Source of the DNA: Myxococcota bacterium
GTDB lineage: Bacteria; Myxococcota_A; Bradymonadia; Bradymonadales; GCA-2716585
Assembly: GCA_963169075.1 (NCBI GenBank)
Contig: CAUJGC010000187.1
Coordinates: 1 to 38,484 of the forward strand
Length of the DNA stretch: 38,484 bases
Direction: 5' to 3'
Shown: piece by piece, positions 31,172-38,408 of the stretch
How positions within the stretch are numbered: the first letter of the stretch is position 1
How the letters are laid out: each line of letters opens with the position of its first letter
The notes under the pieces: generated by a model
Database searches by the model: none
What the model saw: the letters and a program-made list of their open reading frames with translations, nothing else
What the model was told of the DNA's origin: nothing
Program-made: the position numbers and the translations under genes

Positions 31172-32847
31172 ACCGGACGGTGCGGCAGGTGCTTGGGGTG
31201 CTCGGAGCAGCGGCGGTCCTGCTGGGCGGCCTGGGGAGCGCGGAGGCCTTCTGCGGCTTCTACGTCTCCGGGGCCACCGGCGACCTCTACAGCAAGGCGA
31301 CGATGACGGTCATGATGCGCGACGGGATGCGGACCGTCCTGGCGATGCGCAACGACTACCAGGGCCCCCCCGAAGACTTCGCCATGGTCATCCCCGTCCC
31401 CGTCGTCCTCAAGAAGGCGGACGTCAAGACCCTCTCCCCCGACCTCTTCGCCAAGGTGGACGGCATGGCCGCCCCCCGCCTCGTCGAGTACTGGGAGCAG
31501 GACCCCTGCAGCGGGGACCCTGGGGTCGCCTTCGGCTTCGGAGGCATCGGCCTCATCGGCACCGGGCGCGGCGGCGGCGGCGCCGGCTTCGGCTCCCTGG
31601 GCGCGGTCCAGATCGAGGCCCAGTTCGAGGTCGCAGAGTACGAGATCGTCATCCTCAGCGCCAAAGAGTCCACGGCGCTCGACGCCTGGCTCCGCGAAGC
31701 GAAGTACAACATCCCCAAGGGCGCCGAGGCCGTCCTCCGACCCTACGTCGAGGGCGGCATGTACTTCTTCGTCGCCAAGGTCAACGCGAAGAAGGTCAAG
31801 TTCCGCGAGGGGCGCGCGCAGCTCTCTCCGCTTCGATTTCATTACGATACAAAAACATTTGATCTCCCGGTTCGATTGGGGCTCTTGAACGCCGACGGGC
31901 CGCAGGATCTCCTGGTGCACATCTTCGCGAAGGGGCAGCGCTACGAGGTCGCCAACTACCCCAACGCGACGATCCCGACCAACCTCGACGTGGCGCCGGA
32001 GGCGCGGCGGAGCTTCGGGGGCTTCTACGCGGCGCTCTTCGACGAGGTGCAGCGCAAGACCCCGGGCGCGGTGGTGACCGAGTACGCCTGGGACGCCTCC
32101 ACCTGCGACCCGTGTCCGGGGCCGACCCTGACGGCGTCGGACCTCCTCTCGCTGGGGGCGGACGTGATGCCGGGGCGCGACACCAGCGGGCTGGTGCTCA
32201 CGCGGCTGCACGCCCGCTACGACGCGGCCTCGCTGCGGGAGGATCTGGTCTTCCGCGCCGCCGGGCCGCTGGAGGGCGGACGCGAGGTCTACCAACACGG
32301 CACCCTGGAGCGCGGCGCCAGGGAGGCCGAGCGCAACAACTTCCAGGCCCGCTACGCCATCCGACACCCCTGGGAGGGGGAGATCGCCTGCGACCGCTAC
32401 ACCCGGGGGCGCTGGGGGGCGCGGCCTGTCAAAGAAGGGGAGAGCCAGGAGCCTCAGGAGACGGCCTCGCCTCGCGCCCAGGCGGCCCGGGGGCTGGCCT
32501 ACGCCCCGCGCGACGAGGTGAAGCTGGCGAGCCTGCTCCGGACCGACCTGCCCGAGCTGAAGGTGGAGGCCGAGACGCGGACGCGGGACCTGCTCGGCGG
32601 GGGTGGCCGCGGCGCAGCGGCGCCTGTCGCGCCTGTCGCGGAGGCGGGGAGCGTGGCGGAGGCGGGGAGCGCGGCGCCGGCGGGGAGCGCGGTGGCGCCT
32701 GCGGCGTCGGCGGGATCGGCGCCTCCGGCGGCGGCTGGCGGGGTGGGGTGCGCGGCGGCGCGGGGGCGATCTCCGGGGTGGCTGGGCGGCGTGCTTGTGT
32801 TGGCGGGGCTCGTGGGGCTGCGTTTGGGGAGGCGGCGCAGGGTGTGA
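31168..32847 (+). CDS. DUF2330 family secreted protein with MYXO-CTERM-like tail
   Basis: The product is 559 aa. Signal peptide MNRTVRQVLGVLGAAAVLL..., cleavage near SAEA-FCGFYVSG. FCGFYVSG, RDGMRTVLAMRNDYQGPPEDFAMVIPVP and MYFFVAKVNAKKV are typical of DUF2330 proteins, whose function is unknown. The paired motif CDPCPGP lies near residue 312. After about residue 475 comes an Ala/Gly/Ser/Pro-rich linker, then VGCAAARGRSPGW, a hydrophobic helix and RRRR, a MYXO-CTERM-like anchor. I chose ATG 31168 over GTG 31162 because AGGAGG occupies 31157-31162. It overlaps the CaiB gene by ATGA. An AT-rich codon patch lies at 31828-31880, where codon choice switches. Confidence 0.85.
   Translation: MNRTVRQVLGVLGAAAVLLGGLGSAEAFCGFYVSGATGDLYSKATMTVMMRDGMRTVLAMRNDYQGPPEDFAMVIPVPVVLKKADVKTLSPDLFAKVDGMAAPRLVEYWEQDPCSGDPGVAFGFGGIGLIGTGRGGGGAGFGSLGAVQIEAQFEVAEYEIVILSAKESTALDAWLREAKYNIPKGAEAVLRPYVEGGMYFFVAKVNAKKVKFREGRAQLSPLRFHYDTKTFDLPVRLGLLNADGPQDLLVHIFAKGQRYEVANYPNATIPTNLDVAPEARRSFGGFYAALFDEVQRKTPGAVVTEYAWDASTCDPCPGPTLTASDLLSLGADVMPGRDTSGLVLTRLHARYDAASLREDLVFRAAGPLEGGREVYQHGTLERGAREAERNNFQARYAIRHPWEGEIACDRYTRGRWGARPVKEGESQEPQETASPRAQAARGLAYAPRDEVKLASLLRTDLPELKVEAETRTRDLLGGGGRGAAAPVAPVAEAGSVAEAGSAAPAGSAVAPAASAGSAPPAAAGGVGCAAARGRSPGWLGGVLVLAGLVGLRLGRRRRV
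31828..31880 (+). other. AT-rich codon patch inside the DUF2330 gene
   Basis: Codons here are CTT, CGA, TTT, CAT, GAT, ACA, AAA, ACA, TTT, GAT, GTT, CGA and TTG, almost absent nearby. It includes ACAAAAACATTTG. Upstream codons (31340-31827) mostly end in C; downstream codons mostly end in G. No decamer repeat is evident. Confidence 0.55.
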
Positions 32848-32857
32848 TAGGGTGGGC

Positions 32858-32896
32858 GCCTCCGGCGGCCAGGGGAAGCTCCCCTGGACCCCTTTT
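32858..32896 (+). terminator. Repeated terminator-like element, copy 2
   Basis: GCCTCCGGCGGC leads into CCAGGGGA-AGC-TCCCCTGG (32869-32887), then ACCCCTTTTC with four Ts. The layout matches 17767-17803 (minus strand). It follows the DUF2330 stop by 11 bases and precedes the Memo-like gene, so it should separate two transcripts. Confidence 0.7.
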
Positions 32897-32917
32897 CTCT
32901 TGAGCTGAGGAGGCGCG

Positions 32918-33907
32918 ATGCGTGGGTGGTGGTGTGCGCTGGCGGCGGTGACGCTGCTGGCGGCGGGTTGCGGCGATGACGAGGCGTCGTCGGCTGCTCC
33001 GGCAGGTGGGGAGCAGCCCGACGGGGAGCCTGCGGAGCAGCCGGGGGCCGACGACCCGACGGCGCGCCAGGCGGCGCGGGCAGGGACGGCGTGGTATCCG
33101 GGGACCAAGGCGGCGCTGGACGCGAAGGTGGACGGCCTGCTGGCGGACGTGGGGGCGACGCCTGCGCCTGCGCGGGCGGTGCTGGTGCCGCACGCGTCGC
33201 TGAAGTACTCGGGGCACGTGCAGGCGGCGGCCTACGCGCGGGTGGAGGCGCCGGATGTGGCGATCGTGCTCGCCTCGGATCACGACCTGGCCGGGGAGGC
33301 GCTGGCGATCTGGACCGAGGGGCCGTGGCTGGTGCCGGGCTACGCGCTCTACACCGAGCAGGAGGCTGCGGCGTCGCTGATGGCGGCCTTCCCGGAGCTG
33401 AAGCCAGACCGCGCGGCCTTCGACAACCACCCGCCGGAGCTTCAGATGCCCTTCCTGGCGCGGCTGAACCCGGCGCTGCGCCTGGTGGTGATCGCGTTCC
33501 ATGACAACAGCCGCAACGACTTCAAGGGCTTCTCCCCCGAGCGGACGCGGGCGCTGGGCGCGGCGCTGGCCGACGTGATCCGGGAGCTGGAGGCGGACGG
33601 TCAGCGCGTCCTCATCGCGGCGACCACCGACCTCATCCACTACGAGCCGCTGGCCGACGCCGAGCGCCAGCACGACGACCTCCTGGGCTACATCGAGGCC
33701 CTGGACGTGGAGGGCCTCCACGCCTACGTCACCGCCGAGAGCACGTCGATCTGCGGCGAGGTCCCGACGGCGGTGATGATGGCGACGGTGGAGGCGCTGG
33801 GGGCGACCCCGGCGGACGTGGAGGAGGTGGCGCGGGACACCAGCGCCTCGATCAACAGCGACGAAGAGGCCGTGGTCGGCTACACGGGGGTGGTGATATG
33901 GAGATGA
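32918..33907 (+). CDS. Memo-family (AmmeMemoRadiSam protein B-like) lipoprotein
   Basis: The product is 329 aa. It is exported: a hydrophobic core and lipobox LLAAGC (C18), then an acidic/Pro linker to about residue 50. The remainder follows the Memo fold: TAWYPGTKAALDAKVDGLL, VLVPHASLKYSGHVQAAAY, ASDHD, DNHPPELQMPFL, TTDLIHY and STSICGEVP. The three residues equivalent to the copper/redox site of human MEMO1 (H49, H81, C244) appear present as H92, H122 and C279. Classical landmarks are altered (PHAG to PHAS, SSDxSHY to TTDLIHY). Known bacterial relatives are usually cytoplasmic, next to AMMECR1 and a radical SAM protein; neither is in this window. GAGG precedes ATG 32918. It heads an operon with the toroid lipoprotein. 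Confidence 0.82.
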   Translation: MRGWWCALAAVTLLAAGCGDDEASSAAPAGGEQPDGEPAEQPGADDPTARQAARAGTAWYPGTKAALDAKVDGLLADVGATPAPARAVLVPHASLKYSGHVQAAAYARVEAPDVAIVLASDHDLAGEALAIWTEGPWLVPGYALYTEQEAAASLMAAFPELKPDRAAFDNHPPELQMPFLARLNPALRLVVIAFHDNSRNDFKGFSPERTRALGAALADVIRELEADGQRVLIAATTDLIHYEPLADAERQHDDLLGYIEALDVEGLHAYVTAESTSICGEVPTAVMMATVEALGATPADVEEVARDTSASINSDEEAVVGYTGVVIWR

Positions 33908-35181
33908 AATCCATGCGTCTTATCGTGATCTTTGCGTCCATGATGCTCCTCGCGCTGGCGGGCTGCGGCGAGGAGGAGGAGGCGGCGCCCTTCGTGCTGC
34001 CGCCGCCGACGCCAGCGGTCTACGACGACACCTCGGCGCCGCGCGCGGCGCTGCCGGAGGGGACGACGCTGGCGGACGCCGACGCGCTGACGGCGCCGCT
34101 GGCGCTGGAGGGGAGCGACACGGGGGAGGAGGGGATCTTCTACGCGGCGGCGCTCGGGGGGTACTACCTCATCCGGGTGCAGCAGGCGGACGGGAGCTTC
34201 GGCTACCAGTACAACTTCAAGGAGGACGCCTGGGCCGACGACAACTCGGTCTACCGCCAGGCGGGGACGACCTACACCCAGGCGTGGCTGGCGACGCTGA
34301 CGGGGCGGGTGGAGTTCTCGATCTCGACGGAGTGGGCGCTGCGCTGGCTGACGGCGCAGATGACATCGGACGGCGCGGGGGGGATGAAGCTGCTGGACAT
34401 CGGGGGGACGGGGCTGGTGCTCCTGAGCCTGACCGAGCACGCGGCCTACACCGGGGACACGAGCCGGGATGACCTGATCCGGGCCAGCGGGGAGTACCTG
34501 CTGGCGCGGGTGGCGGAGGACGGCCGCTTCACCGAGAGCGTGCCGCTCCAGTGGGGGCAGGCGATGCAGGCGCTCTGGCGGCTCTACGTCTACCTGGGGG
34601 ATGTGCGCTACCTGGACGCGCTGGAGCGCGCCGGGCGCTACATCTACGACCACCCGGAGGTCCAAGGCGAGGAGGAGGAGGGGTACATCCTCACGCTCTG
34701 GATCAACGAGCCGCTGACGGACCTCTACAGCGTGCGCCCGAGCCCGTGGATCACGGAGCTGGTCTTCGGGCTGACCGACTACATCGTGGCGCATCAGTAC
34801 ACGGCGGACAACACGGACGAGCGGGCGTGGGTGGGGAGCTACATCATGCCGGAGTCCGGCAACAAGGGCACCTGGCGCACGGCCCTCCGGCTGGAGGGGG
34901 TGATCGACGCGGTGCGCCTGGCGCAGCTCTCGGGGGACGAGGAGCGCCTGGCGCGCTACACCGAGAGCACGCTCCTGGCGGTCTACTACCTCCAGAGCAT
35001 CCAGCTCCGGACGGGGCGGACCCGGGGCGCGAAGCGCCCGGAGCTGGTGGAGGGGGCCTTCCCCTTCTCGGGCACCGACAGCACGCTCCGGATCGACGTG
35101 ACGCATCACACGGCGAACACGCTGATCAAGGTGGTCAAGTATCTGGATCTGGAGGATTATCCAGGCGAGGTCGCGCAGTGA
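33904..35181 (+). CDS. Alpha-toroid ((alpha/alpha)-barrel-like) lipoprotein
   Basis: The product is 425 aa from the ATG overlapping the upstream stop (ATGA). ATGs at 33898 and 33913 are also in frame; 33913 has GGAG nine bases upstream. The lipobox is LLALAGC, then an acidic linker. The mature part is a series of aromatic-rich helical hairpins: GGYYLIRVQQADGSFGYQYN, YRQAGTTYTQAWLATLTG, TGLVLLSLTEHAAYTG, YLLARVAEDGRF, MQALWRLYVYLGDVRYLDAL, THHTANTLIKVVKYLDL. This pattern is that of terpene-cyclase/glycosidase-like alpha toroids. The DGSFxYxY...RxAGTxY stretch resembles toroid proteins I associate with AMMECR1/Memo loci, from memory only. No catalytic residues can be assigned. Being co-translated with the Memo-like lipoprotein suggests a shared envelope role. 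Confidence 0.7.
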   Translation: MKSMRLIVIFASMMLLALAGCGEEEEAAPFVLPPPTPAVYDDTSAPRAALPEGTTLADADALTAPLALEGSDTGEEGIFYAAALGGYYLIRVQQADGSFGYQYNFKEDAWADDNSVYRQAGTTYTQAWLATLTGRVEFSISTEWALRWLTAQMTSDGAGGMKLLDIGGTGLVLLSLTEHAAYTGDTSRDDLIRASGEYLLARVAEDGRFTESVPLQWGQAMQALWRLYVYLGDVRYLDALERAGRYIYDHPEVQGEEEEGYILTLWINEPLTDLYSVRPSPWITELVFGLTDYIVAHQYTADNTDERAWVGSYIMPESGNKGTWRTALRLEGVIDAVRLAQLSGDEERLARYTESTLLAVYYLQSIQLRTGRTRGAKRPELVEGAFPFSGTDSTLRIDVTHHTANTLIKVVKYLDLEDYPGEVAQ

Positions 35182-36161
35182 TCACGACGCGGTGGATCCA
35201 GGCGCGCCAAGCGCCCGGGGTGCGGGCCGAGGTGACAGCGCTGGGGCCCCTGCGCTACAGCGCAGGGGCGGAGCCTGCGCTGGATCGTCCGCCTCATGTC
35301 CGCGCGGCGTCGGGGCTGCGCCGCTGGGGTGCGGGGTGGTTGATCGTGCAGGACGACGCCTCCTTCCTCGCCTATCGCCGCGACGACGGCGCGGTGGAGG
35401 GGCTCGCGCTGCCGGCGGGCCCTGACGGGCGCCGGACCTTCAGCAGCGCGGAGGGGAACAAGCAGCACAAGCTGGATCTGGAGGCCTGCGAGGTGTTGCC
35501 GACGCCGCAGGGGCCGTGCTTCCTGGCGTTGGGATCAGGCTCGACCCCTGCGCGGGAGGTCCTGGTGACGCTCCGCGAGGGAGAGGCACCCCAGCTGCGC
35601 CTCGCCTCCGCGCTCTACGCGTCGCTCCGCAGCGTGGAGGTCTTCGCAGGCGCCGAGCTGAACCTGGAGGGGGCGGCGCTGCTCGGCGCGGAGCTGCTCC
35701 TCTTCCAGCGCGGCAACGGCGCCGGGCGCCCCGGGCTGGAGGCGAGCAACGCCGTCGGGGCGCTGGAGGCCGCCGGGCTCCTGGCCTGGCTGGAGGGCTC
35801 CGGCCCGCCGCCGGAGCTGCGGCGCGTCCTGCGCGTGGACCTGGGGTGCTCCGCTGCGGGGACGCCCTACGGGTTCACCGACGCGGCGTCGCTCCCCGAT
35901 GGGCGGATCGCCTTCCTGGCTGCTGCGGAGGACTCTCCCAACGCCTACGACGATGGGGAGGTGCAGGGGGGGAGGCTGGGCTGGCTCGACGGCGACGAGG
36001 CGAGCTGGGCGCCGCTGCTCATGGCGTCGGGCGCGCCGTGCCTCCTCAAGCTGGAGGGGCTGGCGCCGGAGGGGCCTGCCTCATTCCTGGCGGTGGCCGA
36101 TGTGGACGATCCGGGCGCTGCGGCGCTCCTCTGCCGTGTGGTCCTCGTCGGTGACGGTTGA
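35178..36161 (+). CDS. DUF6929 family protein, probable beta-propeller
   Basis: The product is 327 aa. The start is GTG 35178, overlapping the previous stop as GTGA, with GAGG seven bases before it. No signal peptide is visible, so unlike its two upstream partners it should stay in the cytoplasm unless the start is wrong. Stretches FLALGSGSTPARE, AELNLEGAALLGAELLLFQRGNGAG, GFTDAASLPDGRIAFLAAAEDSPNAYDDGE and CLLKLEGLAPEGP match my recollection of DUF6929 proteins. The repeated beta pattern fits a propeller. Function is unknown. Long in-frame sequence back to 34551 lies inside the toroid gene and is not coding. It is the last gene of the Memo operon. Confidence 0.75.
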   Translation: MITTRWIQARQAPGVRAEVTALGPLRYSAGAEPALDRPPHVRAASGLRRWGAGWLIVQDDASFLAYRRDDGAVEGLALPAGPDGRRTFSSAEGNKQHKLDLEACEVLPTPQGPCFLALGSGSTPAREVLVTLREGEAPQLRLASALYASLRSVEVFAGAELNLEGAALLGAELLLFQRGNGAGRPGLEASNAVGALEAAGLLAWLEGSGPPPELRRVLRVDLGCSAAGTPYGFTDAASLPDGRIAFLAAAEDSPNAYDDGEVQGGRLGWLDGDEASWAPLLMASGAPCLLKLEGLAPEGPASFLAVADVDDPGAAALLCRVVLVGDG

Positions 36162-36180
36162 GCGCCCGCGGCAGCTGTGC

Positions 36181-36280
36181 CATGTCTACAGCGTGTCATG
36201 GTGTGTCATGGCATGCTGTTCTGATGTGTCATGATATTTCATGACGTGTCGCGTTATATTCAGGGGGCACATCTTGACGT
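36181..36280 (-). repeat. AT-rich decamer repeat island C, intergenic array
   Basis: Read on the minus strand the region holds units ATGAAATATC, ATGACACATC, ATGACACACC and ATGACACGCT plus decayed intermediates, variants of A(A/T)GACA(C/T)ATC. On the plus strand GTGTCATG starts at 36193 and 36203, 10 bp apart. The word ATCTTGACGTCG (36271-36282) also occurs in island A (minus strand, 18643-18654). The array fills the 129-bp gap before the gene at 36291. Confidence 0.7.
36228..36245. promoter_or_regulatory. Operator-like dyad GTCATGA-TATT-TCATGAC
   Basis: This is a perfect 7-bp inverted repeat with a 4-base spacer, inside island C and 45 bases upstream of ATG 36291. Symmetry, size and position suit a dimeric repressor or activator site. 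It may also be a by-product of the decamer array. Confidence 0.5.
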
Positions 36281-36290
36281 CGGAGGCTCC

Positions 36291-37778
36291 ATGTCTGCTC
36301 GCTCCCGGCTCCTGGCGGCGCCTGCGCTGCTGCTCTTCGCGCTCTGGGGCGCGCCTGCGGAGGCCCACGGCATCTGGGGCCACATCCACGTCACCGGCTG
36401 GGCCATCGAGAACCTGCCCGAAGGCGAGGTGCGGGACTTCTTCGCGGACCCCGAGGTGATGAACGCGGCCCTCTACGGGGCCGCGTTCGCGGACTCGGGC
36501 TACTGGCCGCAGGGCGGATCGCTGGAGGCGCCCGCGCGGGCCTACGGCGAGCACACGCACTGGGAGCCCTTCATCGAGGACTTCGTGGCCTGGATGCAGG
36601 TCCACGACCCGCCGCCCTGGACCTCCCAGGAGTCGCGGCTGCGGGTGGCCTTTCTGATGGGGTGCGCGTCCCACGGCCTCCAGGACGAGCTTTTTGACTC
36701 GCTCTTCATCGATCAGGCGTCGCTGCACGACGGGGTGGGGCAGGAGGCCACCGATCCGGGGATCGACGGCTTCCTGGGGCTGGACGGCTGGCTGCGCTTC
36801 GCGCCGACGCCCTGGATCCCGATGGACGTGCTCCTGGAGCTCTACGCGCCGCTGGACGCGGGGGTGGACGCGGACGTGATCCAGCGCAGCGCCGACCTGA
36901 TGGAGCTGATCTACCTGAGGCGGCCCGAGGCGGCGGCCACGCTGGGGCAGCAGTACGCGCCCCGGATGCCCTGGACCCGCGCCAACTACCTCAACCCGGA
37001 CCTGCCGGGGAGCCTGCGGGCGGAGGTCCTCCCCACGGCGCGCTACCTCCAGGCCCTCTGGGATCGCCTCCACGGCGCCTCGCTGGCGGAGGCGCCGGTG
37101 ATCTACGCCTGGCCGGACGCGCCGCGCCGCCTGGGGAGCGGGGAGGCCGGCTCGCTGGACAGCCGCGTCACGCTCATCTTCGGCGCGGGGCTCCGCTACG
37201 GCGAGACCGCGCCGCGCTGGGAGGACGCGGCGACCGGCGCCGCCGTGCCCTTCACGCGCCGCAACACCCGCTGGGACAACCCCTGGACGCGCCTGATCCG
37301 GGTCTGGCCGGACGCCTCGCTGGCGCCGGGGAGCTGGCAGGAGGTGACGCTGCCTGCGGGGGTGACCCTCATCCACGGCGGCGTCACCACCGGCGACTTC
37401 ACCCACGCCGTGCAGGTCGCCTGCGAGCCCGGGCCCATGTGTCCCCCCGTCGAAGGGGCCCCGGTCGCAGACATCGGCGCGCCAGCCCCTCCGGAGGAGC
37501 CCGACGCGGGCGCGCCGCCTGAGGACGTGGGAGAGGATGCGGGGGGGGATGTGGGTGAGGAGGACGTCGCGGCGGCGGACGTGGGTGAGGACGTGGGTGA
37601 GGACGTGGCGGCGGACGACGCGGGGGAGGCGCCGCCGCCGCGCGGCAGCGACGCCAACAACGGGTGGGCCTGCGCGGCGTCGGGGAGGCCGGGGTCGGCG
37701 GGTGGGGTGGCGTGGGGGCTGGTGGCGCTGCTTGGGCTCGCGCTTGGGGTGCTGGGCCTCCGGCGGCCAGGGTCGTGA
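36291..37778 (+). CDS. Secreted zinc-dependent phospholipase C-like protein with MYXO-CTERM-like tail
   Basis: The product is 495 aa. Signal peptide MSARSRLLAAPALLLFALWG, cleavage after AEA. The mature chain begins HGIWGHIHVTGWAIENLP and continues with YGEHTHWEPFIEDFVAWM and FLMGCASHGLQDELFDSLF, a His/Asp-rich helical pattern typical of the zinc-dependent phospholipase C/S1-P1 group (H in HxH, H in SHGLQDE as likely zinc ligands). Residues about 400-450 are an Asp/Glu/Val/Ala-rich linker, followed by WACAASGRPGSAG, a hydrophobic helix and LRRPGS, resembling a MYXO-CTERM anchor. GGAGG (36282-36286) supports ATG 36291. An in-frame ATG at 36231 would put the AT-rich array before the signal peptide and is rejected. 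Confidence 0.75.
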   Translation: MSARSRLLAAPALLLFALWGAPAEAHGIWGHIHVTGWAIENLPEGEVRDFFADPEVMNAALYGAAFADSGYWPQGGSLEAPARAYGEHTHWEPFIEDFVAWMQVHDPPPWTSQESRLRVAFLMGCASHGLQDELFDSLFIDQASLHDGVGQEATDPGIDGFLGLDGWLRFAPTPWIPMDVLLELYAPLDAGVDADVIQRSADLMELIYLRRPEAAATLGQQYAPRMPWTRANYLNPDLPGSLRAEVLPTARYLQALWDRLHGASLAEAPVIYAWPDAPRRLGSGEAGSLDSRVTLIFGAGLRYGETAPRWEDAATGAAVPFTRRNTRWDNPWTRLIRVWPDASLAPGSWQEVTLPAGVTLIHGGVTTGDFTHAVQVACEPGPMCPPVEGAPVADIGAPAPPEEPDAGAPPEDVGEDAGGDVGEEDVAAADVGEDVGEDVAADDAGEAPPPRGSDANNGWACAASGRPGSAGGVAWGLVALLGLALGVLGLRRPGS

Positions 37779-37790
37779 TCCTGAACCCCA
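37756..37790 (+). repeat. Repeated terminator-like element, copy 3 (decayed)
   Basis: GCCTCCGGCGGCCAGG is shared with copy 2, followed by a weaker dyad (CAGGGTCGTGATCCTG) and AACCCC. Its first half encodes the last residues LRRPGS of the gene ending at 37778. The stem is imperfect, so termination would be weak. Confidence 0.5.
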
Positions 37791-37799
37791 TGCTGCTCT

Positions 37800-38408
37800 C
37801 TACTGCCAGAAGAGAAAGCCGCCGAACTCGCCGGAGCTGACCTCGCAGCGGGCGTCGCGTCCGGGGCGTCCGTCGCCCCAGAGGCCGATCCGGGCCTCGT
37901 CGTCTACAACCTCCAGGGGGAGGTTGACCCGGAAGCGCTCGGGGGGCTCGTCGGCGCGGACCAGGGCCGCGCGGGTGGAGGTCAGGCAGGCGGCGAGGTC
38001 GGGCCAGCCCTCTTCGGCGAAGGCGAAGGGGACGGCGGCGGGTGCGGTGAGGTGCTCGACGACCCGTGCGTCGAGGAGCCACCAGGCGCGTGTCCCGGAG
38101 CGGTCGGGCAGCTGCTCCAGGCGGCCCTGGAGGCGGACGGTCTGGCCGAAGAGCTCGGGCGGCCACCCGTCCAGGTTCGCGACGTAGACCGGCACCTCCG
38201 CAGGGCCCACCAGGAGGACCGCGCCGCCCCTGGCGTCGGCGGCGCTCCCCTGGAGGCTGATCTCGTCGCCCTCCGCGGCGATGCTCCCGACGCGGCCTTC
38301 GGGGGACCAGACCCCCTCGGGGGGGGCGCAGCTCCACGCCGCCCACCCCATGAGCAGGGCGGCGACGATCCGCCGCGCTGCTCCTCGCCATCTGGTGTTG
38401 TCGCTCAC
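37800..38408 (-). CDS. Putative lipoprotein of unknown function
   Basis: The product is 202 aa. I chose GTG 38408 because GGAGG lies six bases upstream. An in-frame GTG at 38447 has no such site and would lengthen the n-region. The signal is ARRIVAALLMGWAAWSC, with the lipid-modified Cys in AWSC, followed by APPEG. Residues about 40-100 read like an OB-type beta barrel (EISLQGSAADARGGAVLLVG; GQTVRLQGRLEQLPDRSGTRAWWLLDARVVEH). The second half is mixed alpha/beta (WPDLAACLTSTRAALVRADE) and ends FGGFLFWQ. No family is recognised. It is convergent with the phospholipase-like gene, 21 bases apart. The remaining 76 bases to the window end hold only its upstream region. Confidence 0.7.
   Translation of the reverse strand: MSDNTRWRGAARRIVAALLMGWAAWSCAPPEGVWSPEGRVGSIAAEGDEISLQGSAADARGGAVLLVGPAEVPVYVANLDGWPPELFGQTVRLQGRLEQLPDRSGTRAWWLLDARVVEHLTAPAAVPFAFAEEGWPDLAACLTSTRAALVRADEPPERFRVNLPLEVVDDEARIGLWGDGRPGRDARCEVSSGEFGGFLFWQ

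Noticed and set aside
30706-33108. An 800-codon minus-strand frame across the CaiB, DUF2330 and Memo genes
   Set aside because: It crosses three well-supported plus-strand genes and a terminator, and its composition is Arg/Pro-rich.
34551-35177. Upstream extension of the DUF6929 gene into the toroid gene
   Set aside because: The toroid gene is strongly supported in this interval and the GTGA overlap with a good ribosome site explains the start at 35178.
36231-36290. N-terminal extension of the phospholipase-like protein from ATG 36231
   Set aside because: It would place 20 residues before a clear signal peptide and has no ribosome site; ATG 36291 has GGAGG. The HDVSRYIQ reading is nevertheless what linked this region to island A.
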